Assembly: GCA_947632625.1 (NCBI GenBank) | Contig: CANRPZ010000003.1 | Location: 1-34,412 of the forward strand | Direction: 5' to 3' | Origin: an uncultured Bacilli bacterium | Lineage (GTDB): Bacteria; Bacillota_I; Bacilli_A; RF39; UBA660 | Length of the DNA stretch: 34,412 nucleotides | Shown here: positions 6,994-15,229 of the stretch, one piece after another | How positions within the stretch are numbered: position 1 is the first letter of the stretch | How the letters are laid out: every line of letters starts with the position of its first letter | Translations under genes and position numbers: made by a program | The notes under the pieces: generated by a model | The model's database searches: none | What the model saw: the letters and a program-made list of their open reading frames with translations, nothing else | Told to the model about the DNA's origin: nothing

Positions 6994-8803
6994 ATGAAGA
7001 AAAGAAATAGAATCCTCCCAACCGAAACTAGCTTCGGGGGGGGGGTTATTAGAAAGTAATAATAAACCAACGGAGCTACAAAGGTATAAGAAAAATACAA
7101 AGCAAAAGAAAATTTTAATTGGAGCAATAGTATTATTTATATTAATCATTGGCGGTATAAAACTATATCGCACTTTTGCATTGTATAAAGAAGAAAAATC
7201 CTTTAATGTATTAAAAGGAATAGTACCGGATTTTGTCGGAGGAGATGTAATACTCGCATTCACTGTAAATAATAAGGAAACAAATCACTTATCTTTCCCA
7301 AATAAAGGAGAAGGATATAAAGTAGATAAAGTAACTTGTGAGAATGATGTAAAAGCAGATTGGAATAACAATTCTTGGAGTCTAGAAATAAAGGATAGTA
7401 ACAAACAAAGAAAAATAAAATGTACAATTAATTTTAATAAGTATCAAGAAAGTATATTAAATGAAGCAGACCCAGTATTAAAAGAAGGATTAGTAGCAGT
7501 AAAAGTTGATAAAGATACAGGTGCAGTAACCAAAGCAGATACAACAAAACAATGGTATAGCTATGAGAATCAAGAATGGGCAAATGCGGTAATACTAACA
7601 AATGGTAAAACAGCAGATAACTACCAAGATAATGACCCGATACCAGAGGCAGATATCGAAAGTTATTTTGTATGGATACCAAAATATAAATATCAAATAT
7701 TCGATATGGGAAATTATACAACGAGAGAAGAAGATAGTAGTTATCAAGATAATGAACAAGCTATAGAAATAAAATTTGGCTTAACGAATACTATAGACGA
7801 TGAGGAAGAATGCATTGCTCCACCAAGTGGAGAGAATGGTACTTGTGCTGTAAATAAATGGATGACGCATCCAGCGTTTACTGCTTTTGATACAAACGGA
7901 ATCTGGGTTGGAAAGTTTAAGACAGGATACAAAGGAGCAAATAGTAAAACCGAAGCTGAACAAGATGGAGATGCATCTAAAATCATCATAAAACCAAATG
8001 AATATAGTTGGAGAGGTATAACTATAGGAATAATGTATCAAAATAGTTTAAATTATAATAAAGATTTAAATAGTCATATGTTAAAAAATACCGAATGGGG
8101 AGCAGTAGCTTATTTAGCCAACTCTATTTATGGACGATGTGACAAAAATACAAAGGAGTGTAGTGAAATACATGTCAATAATAATTCTGATTTTTTAACA
8201 GGTTATGCCGCAAAGCACAAATTTACAATAGGTTTTACTAGTACAAATGAGTCTTGTACAGAGCACTCTGATGCTTGTAATGAATATGGAGGATCAAGCA
8301 AAGGGCAAGACGGAACTTATAACTATCAATATTTTAGTCCAAAAAGTGTTAAGGCAAGTACCACAAATAATTACACTGGTATTTATGATATGAGTGGAGG
8401 TTCATGGGAATACGTAATGGGTGTGATGGTGGATGCAAATGATAATCCAATATATTTAAATAGTGAGTTAAGTGCAGATGATTTAAAAGACGAGAGATAT
8501 TATGATGACTATAAAAATGGTGTCGAATTCCAATATACAAGTCGAATATTAGGAGATGCAACAGGAGAGATGGGACCATTTATTCAAGAACAATATACGG
8601 GAACAACAACTACTGCAGTAGAACAAACTAGAACAATTAGTGGATGGTATCATGATGAAGGTTGGTTTGTCTTGACTGGCAGTCCTTGGTTCCTGCGTGG
8701 TGGCGTTTACGATCACGGGTTTGAGGGCGGTGTTTTCACTTTCGTTCGCGGCGCAGGTGAGGCGTACGCGTACCGTGCTTTTCGCCTTGCTCTTGCCTTT
8801 TAG
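6994..8803 (+). CDS. Membrane-anchored C-type-lectin/FGE-fold surface protein, frame interrupted at a G10 tract (putatively phase-variable)
   Basis: As read, ATG 6994 (AGGAGG at 6978-6983) gives only 21 codons to the TAA at 7057. The large frame (open to TAG 8801) has no ATG, GTG or TTG between the poly-G and the TTG at 7181. Removing one G (9 G) or adding two (12 G) joins them into 602 residues. The joined product has a lysine-rich cytosolic stretch, one transmembrane helix at about 40-55 (ILIGAIVLFILIIGG), and a long exterior part. Within the latter, LKNTEWGAVAYL, GIYDMSGGSWEYVMG and the ending SPWFLRGG...GFEGGVFTF...AFRLALAF are marks of the formylglycine-generating-enzyme/C-type-lectin fold found in retroelement-diversified display proteins. 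Function is inferred as ligand binding at the cell surface. It could instead be a decayed gene or contain a sequencing error at the homopolymer. A glycosyltransferase gene follows after 55 bases. Confidence 0.75.
7036..7045 (+). repeat. Homopolymeric G10 tract in the coding start of the surface protein
   Basis: Ten consecutive G residues in a strongly AT-rich background, at codons 15-17 of the gene. Such tracts are classic slipped-strand hotspots. The tract marks the exact point where the ATG frame and the long frame part. Confidence 0.9.
8671..8803 (+). other. Adenine-depleted, GC-rich 3' segment resembling a DGR variable region
   Basis: By hand count these 133 bases hold 12 A (9%) and 76 G+C (57%); the preceding 130 bases (8541-8670) hold 49 A (38%) and 50 G+C (38%). 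The segment codes for the lectin-fold C-terminus ending AFRLALAF. In diversity-generating retroelements the variable region lies exactly here and loses adenines because template adenines are mutagenised. No template copy or reverse transcriptase is in the window. Confidence 0.6.
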
Positions 8804-8858
8804 TTCAATCAATTAATCCAAACTTTATAAATACTCATATACTATAAAGAGGTGTATT

Positions 8859-9941
8859 ATGAGTAAACTTAAAGTATATGTTTATGCCATTTGTAAAAAT
8901 GAAAGTAAATTTGTTAAAGATTATATTGCTAGCATGAGTGAAGCAGATGGCATTTATGTATTGGATACTGGTTCACAAGATGATACTGTAAAATTACTAA
9001 AAAAATATAAAAATGTTCATGTAAAAGAAGAAAAAATAGAGCCTTTTCGTTTTGACGTTGCTAGAAATAAATCTTTAGAAATGGTTCCTAAAGATGCGGA
9101 TATTTGTGTTTGTACAGATTTTGATGAGGTCTTTCAAAAAGGATGGCGAAAGAAATTAGAAGAGGTTTGGGTAAAAGAAAATCCAACTCGTGTAGAATAT
9201 TTATATAACTGGAGTTTTAATGAATATGGAAAACCAGCTACAACCTTTTATATGTCTAAAATTCATAAAAGAGATGCTTATATTTGGCATCATCCCGTTC
9301 ATGAGGTTTTAAAATGTTTAATTCCTAATGAAAAAAGTGTAATTGCTGAAGGCATAGTTTTAAATCATCATCAAGATTTTAAAAAACCAAGAACAAGTTA
9401 TTTATCACTTTTGGAATTAAGTGTAAAAGAGGAACCTGAAGATGATCGAAATATGCATTATTTAGGCCGTGAATATATGTATTATCAAAAATGGAATGAA
9501 GCTATTGATACATTAATTCGTCATTTAAATCTAAAAAGTAGTACTTGGAAAGATGAAAGAGCGGCTTCTATGCGATTTATTGCTCGATCTTATATGGGAT
9601 TAAAAAGACCATTAGAAGCTAAAATGTGGTATTTACAAGCCATAAAAGAAGCTCCTTATTTAAGAGAAGCTTATGTTGAACTTGCAGAAATTTATTATAA
9701 TGAGCAAGAATATGATAATAGTTATTACTATTTAACGGAAGCTAATAAAATAAAAACGAAACCAATTAGCTATATTAATGAAGATTTTTGTTGGAATGCT
9801 TATTTTTATGATTTATATAGTGTTGTTTGTTATTATACAAAACATTATGAAGAGGCCATTATAAATGTTAAAAAAGCTATTGAGTTAGACCCTAATAATG
9901 AAAGATTAAAAACCAATTTACAAATAATGGAAAAAAAATAG
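8859..9941 (+). CDS. Family 2 glycosyltransferase with TPR-like C-terminal repeats
   Basis: 360 residues. The N-terminal ~190 residues are a GT-A glycosyltransferase: an opening strand with ICKNE, the nucleotide-binding DTGSQDDT (36-43), and the metal-binding DFD at 87-89 in VCTDFDEVF. The family transfers a sugar from a nucleotide-sugar to a lipid, polysaccharide or protein in the cytosol; the acceptor cannot be told. Residues from about 190 to 360 form helical repeats of TPR type (EAYVELAEIYYNEQEYDNSY; EEAIINVKKAIELDPNNERL). The start has AGAGGTG at 8849-8855. There is no clear promoter; TATACT at 8838-8843 lacks a good -35. Its place beside surface-protein genes suggests surface modification, which is an inference. 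The 3' end is convergent with the sortase gene, 11 bases apart. Confidence 0.85.
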   Translation: MSKLKVYVYAICKNESKFVKDYIASMSEADGIYVLDTGSQDDTVKLLKKYKNVHVKEEKIEPFRFDVARNKSLEMVPKDADICVCTDFDEVFQKGWRKKLEEVWVKENPTRVEYLYNWSFNEYGKPATTFYMSKIHKRDAYIWHHPVHEVLKCLIPNEKSVIAEGIVLNHHQDFKKPRTSYLSLLELSVKEEPEDDRNMHYLGREYMYYQKWNEAIDTLIRHLNLKSSTWKDERAASMRFIARSYMGLKRPLEAKMWYLQAIKEAPYLREAYVELAEIYYNEQEYDNSYYYLTEANKIKTKPISYINEDFCWNAYFYDLYSVVCYYTKHYEEAIINVKKAIELDPNNERLKTNLQIMEKK

Positions 9942-9962
9942 TCTGATTTTTATCAGGCTATT
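9931..9962 (-). terminator. Intrinsic terminator of the sortase gene
   Basis: On the minus strand AATAGCCTGAT (9962-9952) pairs with ATCAGACTATT (9947-9937, one G-T pair), 4-base loop, followed by a run of T. The sortase stop TGA (9955-9953) is in the stem. On the plus strand the hairpin covers the glycosyltransferase TAG (9939-9941) but has a weak T-tail. Confidence 0.75.
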
Positions 9963-11503
9963 AATTTGGCATGTACAACTAATCTTTCCGTATAATTTGT
10001 ACAAGTTGATAATGTTAAGATTTTATCCCCAGGTTTTACCTCAATATTAAAATCTTCTATGCTTCTTTCTTTAATTAAACTTACAAAATCATTAAAATCT
10101 TCATCAGTTTCAAAATAATTTTGTAGATAATCGGTAGTTTTGGGAACTTTATAAATAGAAAAAATCTGATACTTATGACTTTCGTAAATTGTGTCAAAGG
10201 TAATAATTAAATTTTCTGTATTGCTATACCAACTTTTCTTAAGAGCATTCGATAATGTTCCGAACATAACACTACTATAGTACATAGTATGACCAAATAT
10301 TATTGTATTATCATCCATTTCATAATCATTATTTCGATAATCCATAAAAATCCAACCGTTTTTATCCTCTTCATTATAAAGATTATGTTTTAAATAATAC
10401 TCATTATCTTTGGCTTGGACAACAGGATAGTCAATATTTGTGTCGTTTACTTTAAGCCATCCCACTACATCTGGATTTATAGATAAAATAGATGCAATAT
10501 AATTATTTTTAATTTCTCGTTGGGGATCAATTTCGTCTATTAAAGCAGGTGGCGTTTGATTATCTCGAATCGTTTCCCGAATATTTTCTTGAATTTCATT
10601 AACCTCTTGTAGTGATTTATAATTTGTAATAACAATATATAAAATAATTCCGGAAACGAGTATGACTAAAATTGAACCAATAATTTTTAATGTATTCATC
10701 ATGATTTGAATGAAAAGATTATTATTTAAGTATTCTTTGGAATAGACTAGTTCAATTTTGATTTTATTTTTGCGAATTTTTTTATTTAATTTTTTTAAAT
10801 ATTCAATCGATTTACTATCTTTAATATTAGAATAGATTAAGATTTTAATATTGCGCAAGCGATTATCACATAAAATTTCTAGAATAGTTTCTAAATCTTG
10901 TTTGTTATAAACATCCAAATGAATTGTTTTTAAATATTTGTTAATATTACAAAAAGCTAAAAAGTCATCTTTGTCATCTTCATCTAATAAAGTATCAATA
11001 TGAACATTCATTTTATAAAATATTTTAGAATAACTTGTTAAATTATTGCTTTGCATAAAATGACTAAGGTAAAATAGCTCGGTTCTCGATTCAGAATGAA
11101 TGCCCTTTTTATCTAACATTTCAATCATATAGGATGGAATATGTTCGGCTTCTATGTAGTTAATATTTTTATTTTCTAGAATTTTTTCATATAACTCATA
11201 GGATAGGGGAGCATTTTCTCTTATACATACCGCTGTAATATAAGGATTTTTTCTTAATAAATCTAATATGAAGATTGCAAGTTCATTATTTTCAAATGTA
11301 ACTCGATACACTTTTTTTTCTTGGCATATTTCATTAATAAATAAAGAAACTAGCTTTTCATTATCTAATATATAGTTTGGCGTAAAAATAAGTTCACTAT
11401 CATTAATTATATTAGTGTTTGATAAATTTGGTTTAACCGAAGGGGCATTTTTATATGCAAAAATAAGGGAATCATTGTAAATACTAATTTGAATTTTTTG
11501 CAT
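9953..11503 (-). CDS. Class B sortase with large N-terminal cytosolic domain
   Basis: Sortases cleave sorting signals of secreted proteins and link them to the cell wall. The 516-residue protein carries a sortase B domain from about 330 on: INPDVVGWLKVNDTNIDYPV, NGWIFMDYRN, the catalytic His405 in IIFGHTM, Cys501 in LTLSTCTN and Arg507. A single transmembrane helix (about 271-292) precedes it. The first ~270 residues are charged, without a signal peptide, and not recognised; ordinary class B sortases are about 230-280 residues in total with an N-terminal helix. The ATG at 11503 is chosen for AAAGGTGG just upstream on this strand; the longer frame to 11548 has no good binding site. It is divergent from a gene with an NPQTG sorting signal, its likely substrate. 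Confidence 0.9.
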   Translation of the reverse strand: MQKIQISIYNDSLIFAYKNAPSVKPNLSNTNIINDSELIFTPNYILDNEKLVSLFINEICQEKKVYRVTFENNELAIFILDLLRKNPYITAVCIRENAPLSYELYEKILENKNINYIEAEHIPSYMIEMLDKKGIHSESRTELFYLSHFMQSNNLTSYSKIFYKMNVHIDTLLDEDDKDDFLAFCNINKYLKTIHLDVYNKQDLETILEILCDNRLRNIKILIYSNIKDSKSIEYLKKLNKKIRKNKIKIELVYSKEYLNNNLFIQIMMNTLKIIGSILVILVSGIILYIVITNYKSLQEVNEIQENIRETIRDNQTPPALIDEIDPQREIKNNYIASILSINPDVVGWLKVNDTNIDYPVVQAKDNEYYLKHNLYNEEDKNGWIFMDYRNNDYEMDDNTIIFGHTMYYSSVMFGTLSNALKKSWYSNTENLIITFDTIYESHKYQIFSIYKVPKTTDYLQNYFETDEDFNDFVSLIKERSIEDFNIEVKPGDKILTLSTCTNYTERLVVHAKLIA

Positions 11504-11595
11504 AAGTTCACCACCTTTTTTTACTCTTATGATACTATAATAACACAAATTTACACTTTTTTATAAAAAAATGTAGCATTTAGGTATTTTTATGT

Positions 11596-11601
11596 TATAA
11601 T
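11596..11601 (+). promoter_or_regulatory. Likely -10 box of the NPQTG protein gene in the divergent region
   Basis: A perfect TATAAT 41 bases before the ATG; the -35 at 17 bp (TGTAGC) is poor. The 139-base region between the divergent sortase and substrate genes must hold promoters for both. Confidence 0.4.
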
Positions 11602-11642
11602 TAAGACATAATAAAAGTAAAGTAGAAAGAGGTAAGAAAAAA

Positions 11643-12272
11643 ATGAAAAGAGTTTTAGGCTTAATCGTTTTAGCAATGATGGTAGTTTTACCAATGAAAG
11701 TAAACGCTGCTTTAGATTTTTCAGGATTTACCTGTGATGATAAAGTTACAGCAGCAGATGGAAGTGTCACAAAGACATGTTATATTACAGGAAAGGCAAC
11801 AAATGGTAGTTCAATTTCAACATTTACTGGAACTTTGACATTACAAAATATGTCAATTAAAACAGTAACAGCAAGTTCTCCTTGGACAAATGAATCAAGT
11901 GGAACAAGTTTGAGATTTACATCACAAACACCTGTATCAAGTTCAAGTTTTACAATTGCAACTATAGTTTTTAGTGTTGATAATACGGCAGAAAAATGTG
12001 CTGTACAATTGATTCCATGCTATGATGAAAGTGGAAACTTTGGTTGCGGTAATGCTGTTGAGGTTACAGAAGAACAATTTTGTAAAGTAGTAGATGGTAC
12101 TTATTATGGTAAAGATGGAAGCGTTGTTACTGCTGATGTTTATAACGCACAATGTGTAACAAATCCACAAACTGGTAATTTTGTACCTTATGTAGTAATC
12201 ATTGCTGGAATTGCTTTAGCTGTAGGTGTATTCGTAATTTCAAGAAAAAATACAAAATTATATAGAATATAG
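11643..12272 (+). CDS. Secreted surface protein with NPQTG sortase sorting signal
   Basis: 209 residues. A signal peptide (MKRVLGLIVLAMMVVLPMKVNA, probable cut after residue 22) leads into a beta-rich exterior domain with many Ser/Thr and seven cysteines (for example FTCDD, KTCYI, QLIPCYD, FGCGN, QFCKV, AQCVT). The C-terminus is a standard cell-wall sorting signal: NPQTG at 174-178, a hydrophobic helix (VVIIAGIALAVGVFVI) and a basic tail SRKNTKLYR. NPQT-type signals are recognised by class B sortases, and such a sortase is encoded divergently 139 bases away, so the two are very probably enzyme and substrate. The function of the exterior domain is unknown. The ribosome binding site is AGAGGTAAG at 11629-11637. 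A terminator follows. Confidence 0.88.
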   Translation: MKRVLGLIVLAMMVVLPMKVNAALDFSGFTCDDKVTAADGSVTKTCYITGKATNGSSISTFTGTLTLQNMSIKTVTASSPWTNESSGTSLRFTSQTPVSSSSFTIATIVFSVDNTAEKCAVQLIPCYDESGNFGCGNAVEVTEEQFCKVVDGTYYGKDGSVVTADVYNAQCVTNPQTGNFVPYVVIIAGIALAVGVFVISRKNTKLYRI

Positions 12273-12307
12273 TTACAAAAAAATCTATTCTGATTAAGAA
12301 ATAATTT

Positions 12308-12337
12308 AAAAGAAAGTTCTAAACAACTTTCTTTTTT
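12308..12337 (+). terminator. Intrinsic terminator after the NPQTG gene
   Basis: AAAAGAAAGTT (12308-12318) pairs over 11 bases with AACTTTCTTTT (12325-12335), 6-base loop, T-tract to 12337. Confidence 0.8.
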
Positions 12338-12377
12338 CATAGTTTTAAATAGAATAATTGGAAAGGATAGTAAAAAA

Positions 12378-13856
12378 ATGGAAAAAAGTGAAATTATAAA
12401 ATCGATTGCGACGCGTGGCAATGGAGAAATTTATTTAGGAGTAGTAGGGGCGGTAAGATGTGGTAAAAGTACTTTTATTAAACGTTTTATTGAAAATTTA
12501 GTAGTACCTAATATAGAGGATGAGTACGAAAAAAGAAAATGTTTGGATGAAATACCACAAAGTGCTGAAGGAAAAGCTATTATGACTACCGAACCTAAAT
12601 TTGTTCCTTCTAGTGGAGCAACCATTAAAGTAGATGAATTTGAAACTAAAATTAAATTAGTAGATTGTGTTGGATATGTCATTAAAGGCGCAACAGGACA
12701 TATTGATGAAGATGGTAACCCAAGGATGGTAAAAACACCATGGTTTGAAGAGTCAGTACCTTTTTACGAAGCTGCAGAAATTGGTACGGAAAAAGTCATC
12801 AAAGATCATGCTACAATTGGTATTGTTATGACCTCTGATGGAACTTTTGGCGAAATTCCTCGCGAAAATTATTTAGAGGCTGAAGAAAAAATTATTGGAG
12901 AATTACAAGAATTAGGAAAACCTTTTATTGTTATTTTAAATACCAAAAATAAAGAGAGTGGTAGTGCAATAACTTTATCAAATGAACTTAGAAATACTTA
13001 TAATGTGCCTGTTATTCCACTTAATGTTGCAGAAATGACAGAACCAGAAATTTTGAATGTTTTAAAAGAGGCTTTATATGAATTCCCAGTTTTAGATATA
13101 AAAGTAAACATTCCAAAATGGGTTCATGTATTAGATAATCATCATGAAATCAAAAAACATTATTTAGAAAAAATGCAAGAAAGTGTTATTTCTGTTAATA
13201 AAATTCGTGATGTAGAAAATATTCTAAATTCCTTTAATGAGTCAAACTATATTTCTAAAAGTTATATTAGTGATGTTGATACCTCAACCGGAAATGTAAC
13301 AATTGCTTTAGAAAGTAGCGATGAATTATACAATACCGTTTTAAAAGATTTAATGGGAGATATGGTAACGACAAAAGCTGGTTTATTAAAAATATTTACA
13401 ACGTATAAAGAAGGAAAAGAAGAAATGGATGGTATACGAGATGCCCTTAAAATGGCTAAAAGTACTGGGTATGGAATTGTATATCCTAACCTAAAAGATA
13501 TGACGCTTTCAACGCCAGAAATTATTAAGCAAGGCTCTCGCTATGGTATTAAATTAAAGGCCGTTGCTTCTAGTATTCATTTAATGAAAGTTAATGTTGA
13601 ATCCACATTTGAACCAATTATTGGAACAGAAATGCAAAGTAAAGAGTTAATTAATTATATTATGAAAGATTATGAAACAGATCCATCAAGTATTTGGAAA
13701 AGTGAAATCTTTGGACGTAGCCTTGATGTAATTGTAAAAGAAGGAATCCAAGCCAAACTTTCAGTTATGCCAGAAAATGTTCGCTATAAAATGAGCCAAA
13801 CAGTAACAAAAATTGTCAATAAGGGATCAAATAATTTAATTACGATTGTCCTATAA
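12378..13856 (+). CDS. spoIVA: Stage IV sporulation protein A
   Basis: SpoIVA is the ATPase that polymerises on the outer forespore membrane and forms the base of the spore coat; it is one of the most reliable markers of endospore formation. The 492-residue length matches the family. Walker A GAVRCGKST spans residues 24-32, and the conserved TTEPKFVPSSGA and LVDCVGYVIKGATGH segments follow in the GTPase-like domain. The C-terminal assembly region ends KIVNKGSNNLITIVL. The ribosome binding site GGAAAGGA (12360-12367) is 10 bases before ATG 12378. A mother-cell sigma-E promoter is expected but not convincingly visible. The next gene is hup, the same order as in Bacillus subtilis. Confidence 0.97.
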   Translation: MEKSEIIKSIATRGNGEIYLGVVGAVRCGKSTFIKRFIENLVVPNIEDEYEKRKCLDEIPQSAEGKAIMTTEPKFVPSSGATIKVDEFETKIKLVDCVGYVIKGATGHIDEDGNPRMVKTPWFEESVPFYEAAEIGTEKVIKDHATIGIVMTSDGTFGEIPRENYLEAEEKIIGELQELGKPFIVILNTKNKESGSAITLSNELRNTYNVPVIPLNVAEMTEPEILNVLKEALYEFPVLDIKVNIPKWVHVLDNHHEIKKHYLEKMQESVISVNKIRDVENILNSFNESNYISKSYISDVDTSTGNVTIALESSDELYNTVLKDLMGDMVTTKAGLLKIFTTYKEGKEEMDGIRDALKMAKSTGYGIVYPNLKDMTLSTPEIIKQGSRYGIKLKAVASSIHLMKVNVESTFEPIIGTEMQSKELINYIMKDYETDPSSIWKSEIFGRSLDVIVKEGIQAKLSVMPENVRYKMSQTVTKIVNKGSNNLITIVL

Positions 13857-13962
13857 AAACCAATTGATTTGTCAATTAAAGGTAAAAAAGAGGTTTAAAT
13901 AGTGTATAATCTTACTAAAAATTTAAAAAATAATGTTTTTTTCTTGCTTTTCTAAATTATTT

Positions 13963-13991
13963 TTGCTATTTTTAGTATGTAAGGGTATAGA
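13963..13991 (+). promoter_or_regulatory. Predicted promoter of hup
   Basis: TTGCTA (13963-13968), 17 bp, TATAGA (13986-13991). A second isolated TATAAT is at 13905-13910 without a good -35, so hup may have two promoters. Confidence 0.45.
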
Positions 13992-14024
13992 CGACCTTAT
14001 AAAAATAATTGGAGGTAAGAAAAA

Positions 14025-14297
14025 ATGTCAAAACAAGAATTAGTAGAAATTATTGCTACAAAAACTGGTTTAACAAAAGCTGATGCAGCTCGTGCATTAG
14101 ATGCAACACTAGAAGGAATTACTCAAGGACTTAAAAAAGAAGGAAAAGTTACTTTTGTAGGATTTGGTACTTTCAGTGCTAAAAAAAGAGAAGCACGTAA
14201 TGGAATTAATCCATTAACAAAACAACCAATTTCAATTCCTGCCAAAACAGTTGCATCATTTAAAGCTGGAAGCAAATTAAAAGATGCTCTTAACTAA
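14025..14297 (+). CDS. hup: HU family DNA-binding protein
   Basis: 90 residues, the normal size of HU, a nucleoid protein that binds and bends DNA as a dimer. The start MSKQELVEIIATKTGLTKAD, the helical core and the DNA-contacting arm (RNGINPLTKQPISIPAKT) with the closing FKAGSKLKDAL are all present. The ribosome binding site GGAGG (14011-14015) is 9 bases before the ATG. The gene stands alone between spoIVA and a strong terminator, as expected for a highly expressed monocistronic gene. Confidence 0.97.
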   Translation: MSKQELVEIIATKTGLTKADAARALDATLEGITQGLKKEGKVTFVGFGTFSAKKREARNGINPLTKQPISIPAKTVASFKAGSKLKDALN

Positions 14298-14315
14298 TTT
14301 GAAAAAATTGGTTTA

Positions 14316-14348
14316 AAAAAATTAGCACATTGGTGTTAATTTTTTTTT
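14316..14348 (+). terminator. Intrinsic terminator of hup
   Basis: AAAAAATTAGCAC (14316-14328) pairs with GTGTTAATTTTTT (14333-14345, one G-T pair), 4-base loop, T-tract to 14348. Confidence 0.85.
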
Positions 14349-14378
14349 GAAACTTTACATAAAAATAATGGGAACAAA

Positions 14379-14407
14379 TTGACTTTTAAAGTAGTGGTGC
14401 GTATACT
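14379..14407 (+). promoter_or_regulatory. Strong predicted promoter of cdsA-rseP
   Basis: TTGACT (14379-14384), 17 bp, TATACT (14402-14407). The leader to ATG 14425 is only about 10 bases. Confidence 0.75.
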
Positions 14408-14424
14408 TAATATGAGGTATAAAT

Positions 14425-15216
14425 ATGAAAGAACGTATTATAGGTGCGGTACTTATTCTATTAATTGGAATTCCACTCATCATGATTGGTGGAAAAGTCT
14501 TTACATTAAGTTGTTCTTTATTTGCTGTTTTAGCATTAAAAGAAATTATGGAATTAAAAGAACATCATAATCAAATTCCTAAAGGAATCTTTTTCATTTG
14601 TGTAATAGATCTAGTGTTGTTCTTGTTTTCTTCTTTAAAAAATGATTCCTTATTTTTAAATTTACCTTATAAGTATTTGCTTTTTACGTTTTTATCCCTA
14701 TTTGTTCCAACATTGCTTTATAAAAAAGAAAAGTATACTACTAAAGAAGCAATGTATTTACTGGGTAGCGTTTTATTTTTAGCCCTTGCTTTTTATAGTA
14801 TTATTTTTGTAAGAAATTATAATATTTATATTTTTGTTTACTTATTATTTATTTCTATATTTACGGATAGTTTTGCTCTATTTGTGGGAAAACTAATAGG
14901 GAAACATAAATGTAGTCCTATTATAAGTCCTAAAAAAACGTGGGAAGGCTGTATTGGAGGATGTTTTTTTGGTGTTGTTTTATCCCTAATTTATTATTTT
15001 TGGTTTATTGAGGCGTTTAGTCTACCGATTGTATTCTTAACGATATTCTTATCTATTATTGGTCAGGTAGGAGATTTGGTCTTTAGTAAAATAAAAAGAG
15101 AAAATAAAATAAAAGATTTTAGTCATTTAATTCCAGGGCATGGAGGAATTTTAGATCGTTTTGATAGTTTCATATTTATTGTGATGACTTATATACTATT
15201 TATAGGGATTCTTTAA
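14425..15216 (+). CDS. cdsA: Phosphatidate cytidylyltransferase
   Basis: Membrane enzyme that makes CDP-diacylglycerol from phosphatidate and CTP, the precursor used by the PgsA-like protein encoded at 27061. The 263 residues hold about seven hydrophobic helices. The family signature is visible in the second half: KTWEG (Trp at 173) in SPKKTWEGCIGGCFFG and the catalytic GQVGDLVFSKIKRENKIKDF, ending with PGHGGILDRFDSF. The ribosome binding site GAGGT (14413-14417) serves ATG 14425. rseP follows after 13 bases with a binding site that overlaps the cdsA stop. In Bacillus subtilis dxr lies between these two genes; it is absent here, and uppS is not upstream. Confidence 0.95.
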   Translation: MKERIIGAVLILLIGIPLIMIGGKVFTLSCSLFAVLALKEIMELKEHHNQIPKGIFFICVIDLVLFLFSSLKNDSLFLNLPYKYLLFTFLSLFVPTLLYKKEKYTTKEAMYLLGSVLFLALAFYSIIFVRNYNIYIFVYLLFISIFTDSFALFVGKLIGKHKCSPIISPKKTWEGCIGGCFFGVVLSLIYYFWFIEAFSLPIVFLTIFLSIIGQVGDLVFSKIKRENKIKDFSHLIPGHGGILDRFDSFIFIVMTYILFIGIL

Positions 15217-15229
15217 GGAGGAAAAAAAT

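Noticed and set aside
7181..8803. Taking TTG 7181 as the true start of the surface protein
   Set aside because: It has no ribosome binding site, would remove the membrane anchor that is encoded in frame just upstream, and ignores the ideal promoter, AGGAGG and ATG at 6938-6996.
7434..8812. Several minus-strand open frames opposite the surface protein
   Set aside because: They have repetitive low-complexity composition, no ribosome binding sites, and overlap a frame with clear domain motifs.
12338..12377. Sigma-E promoter for spoIVA
   Set aside because: TCATAGTT resembles the -35 but no CATACAAT-like -10 follows at suitable spacing.
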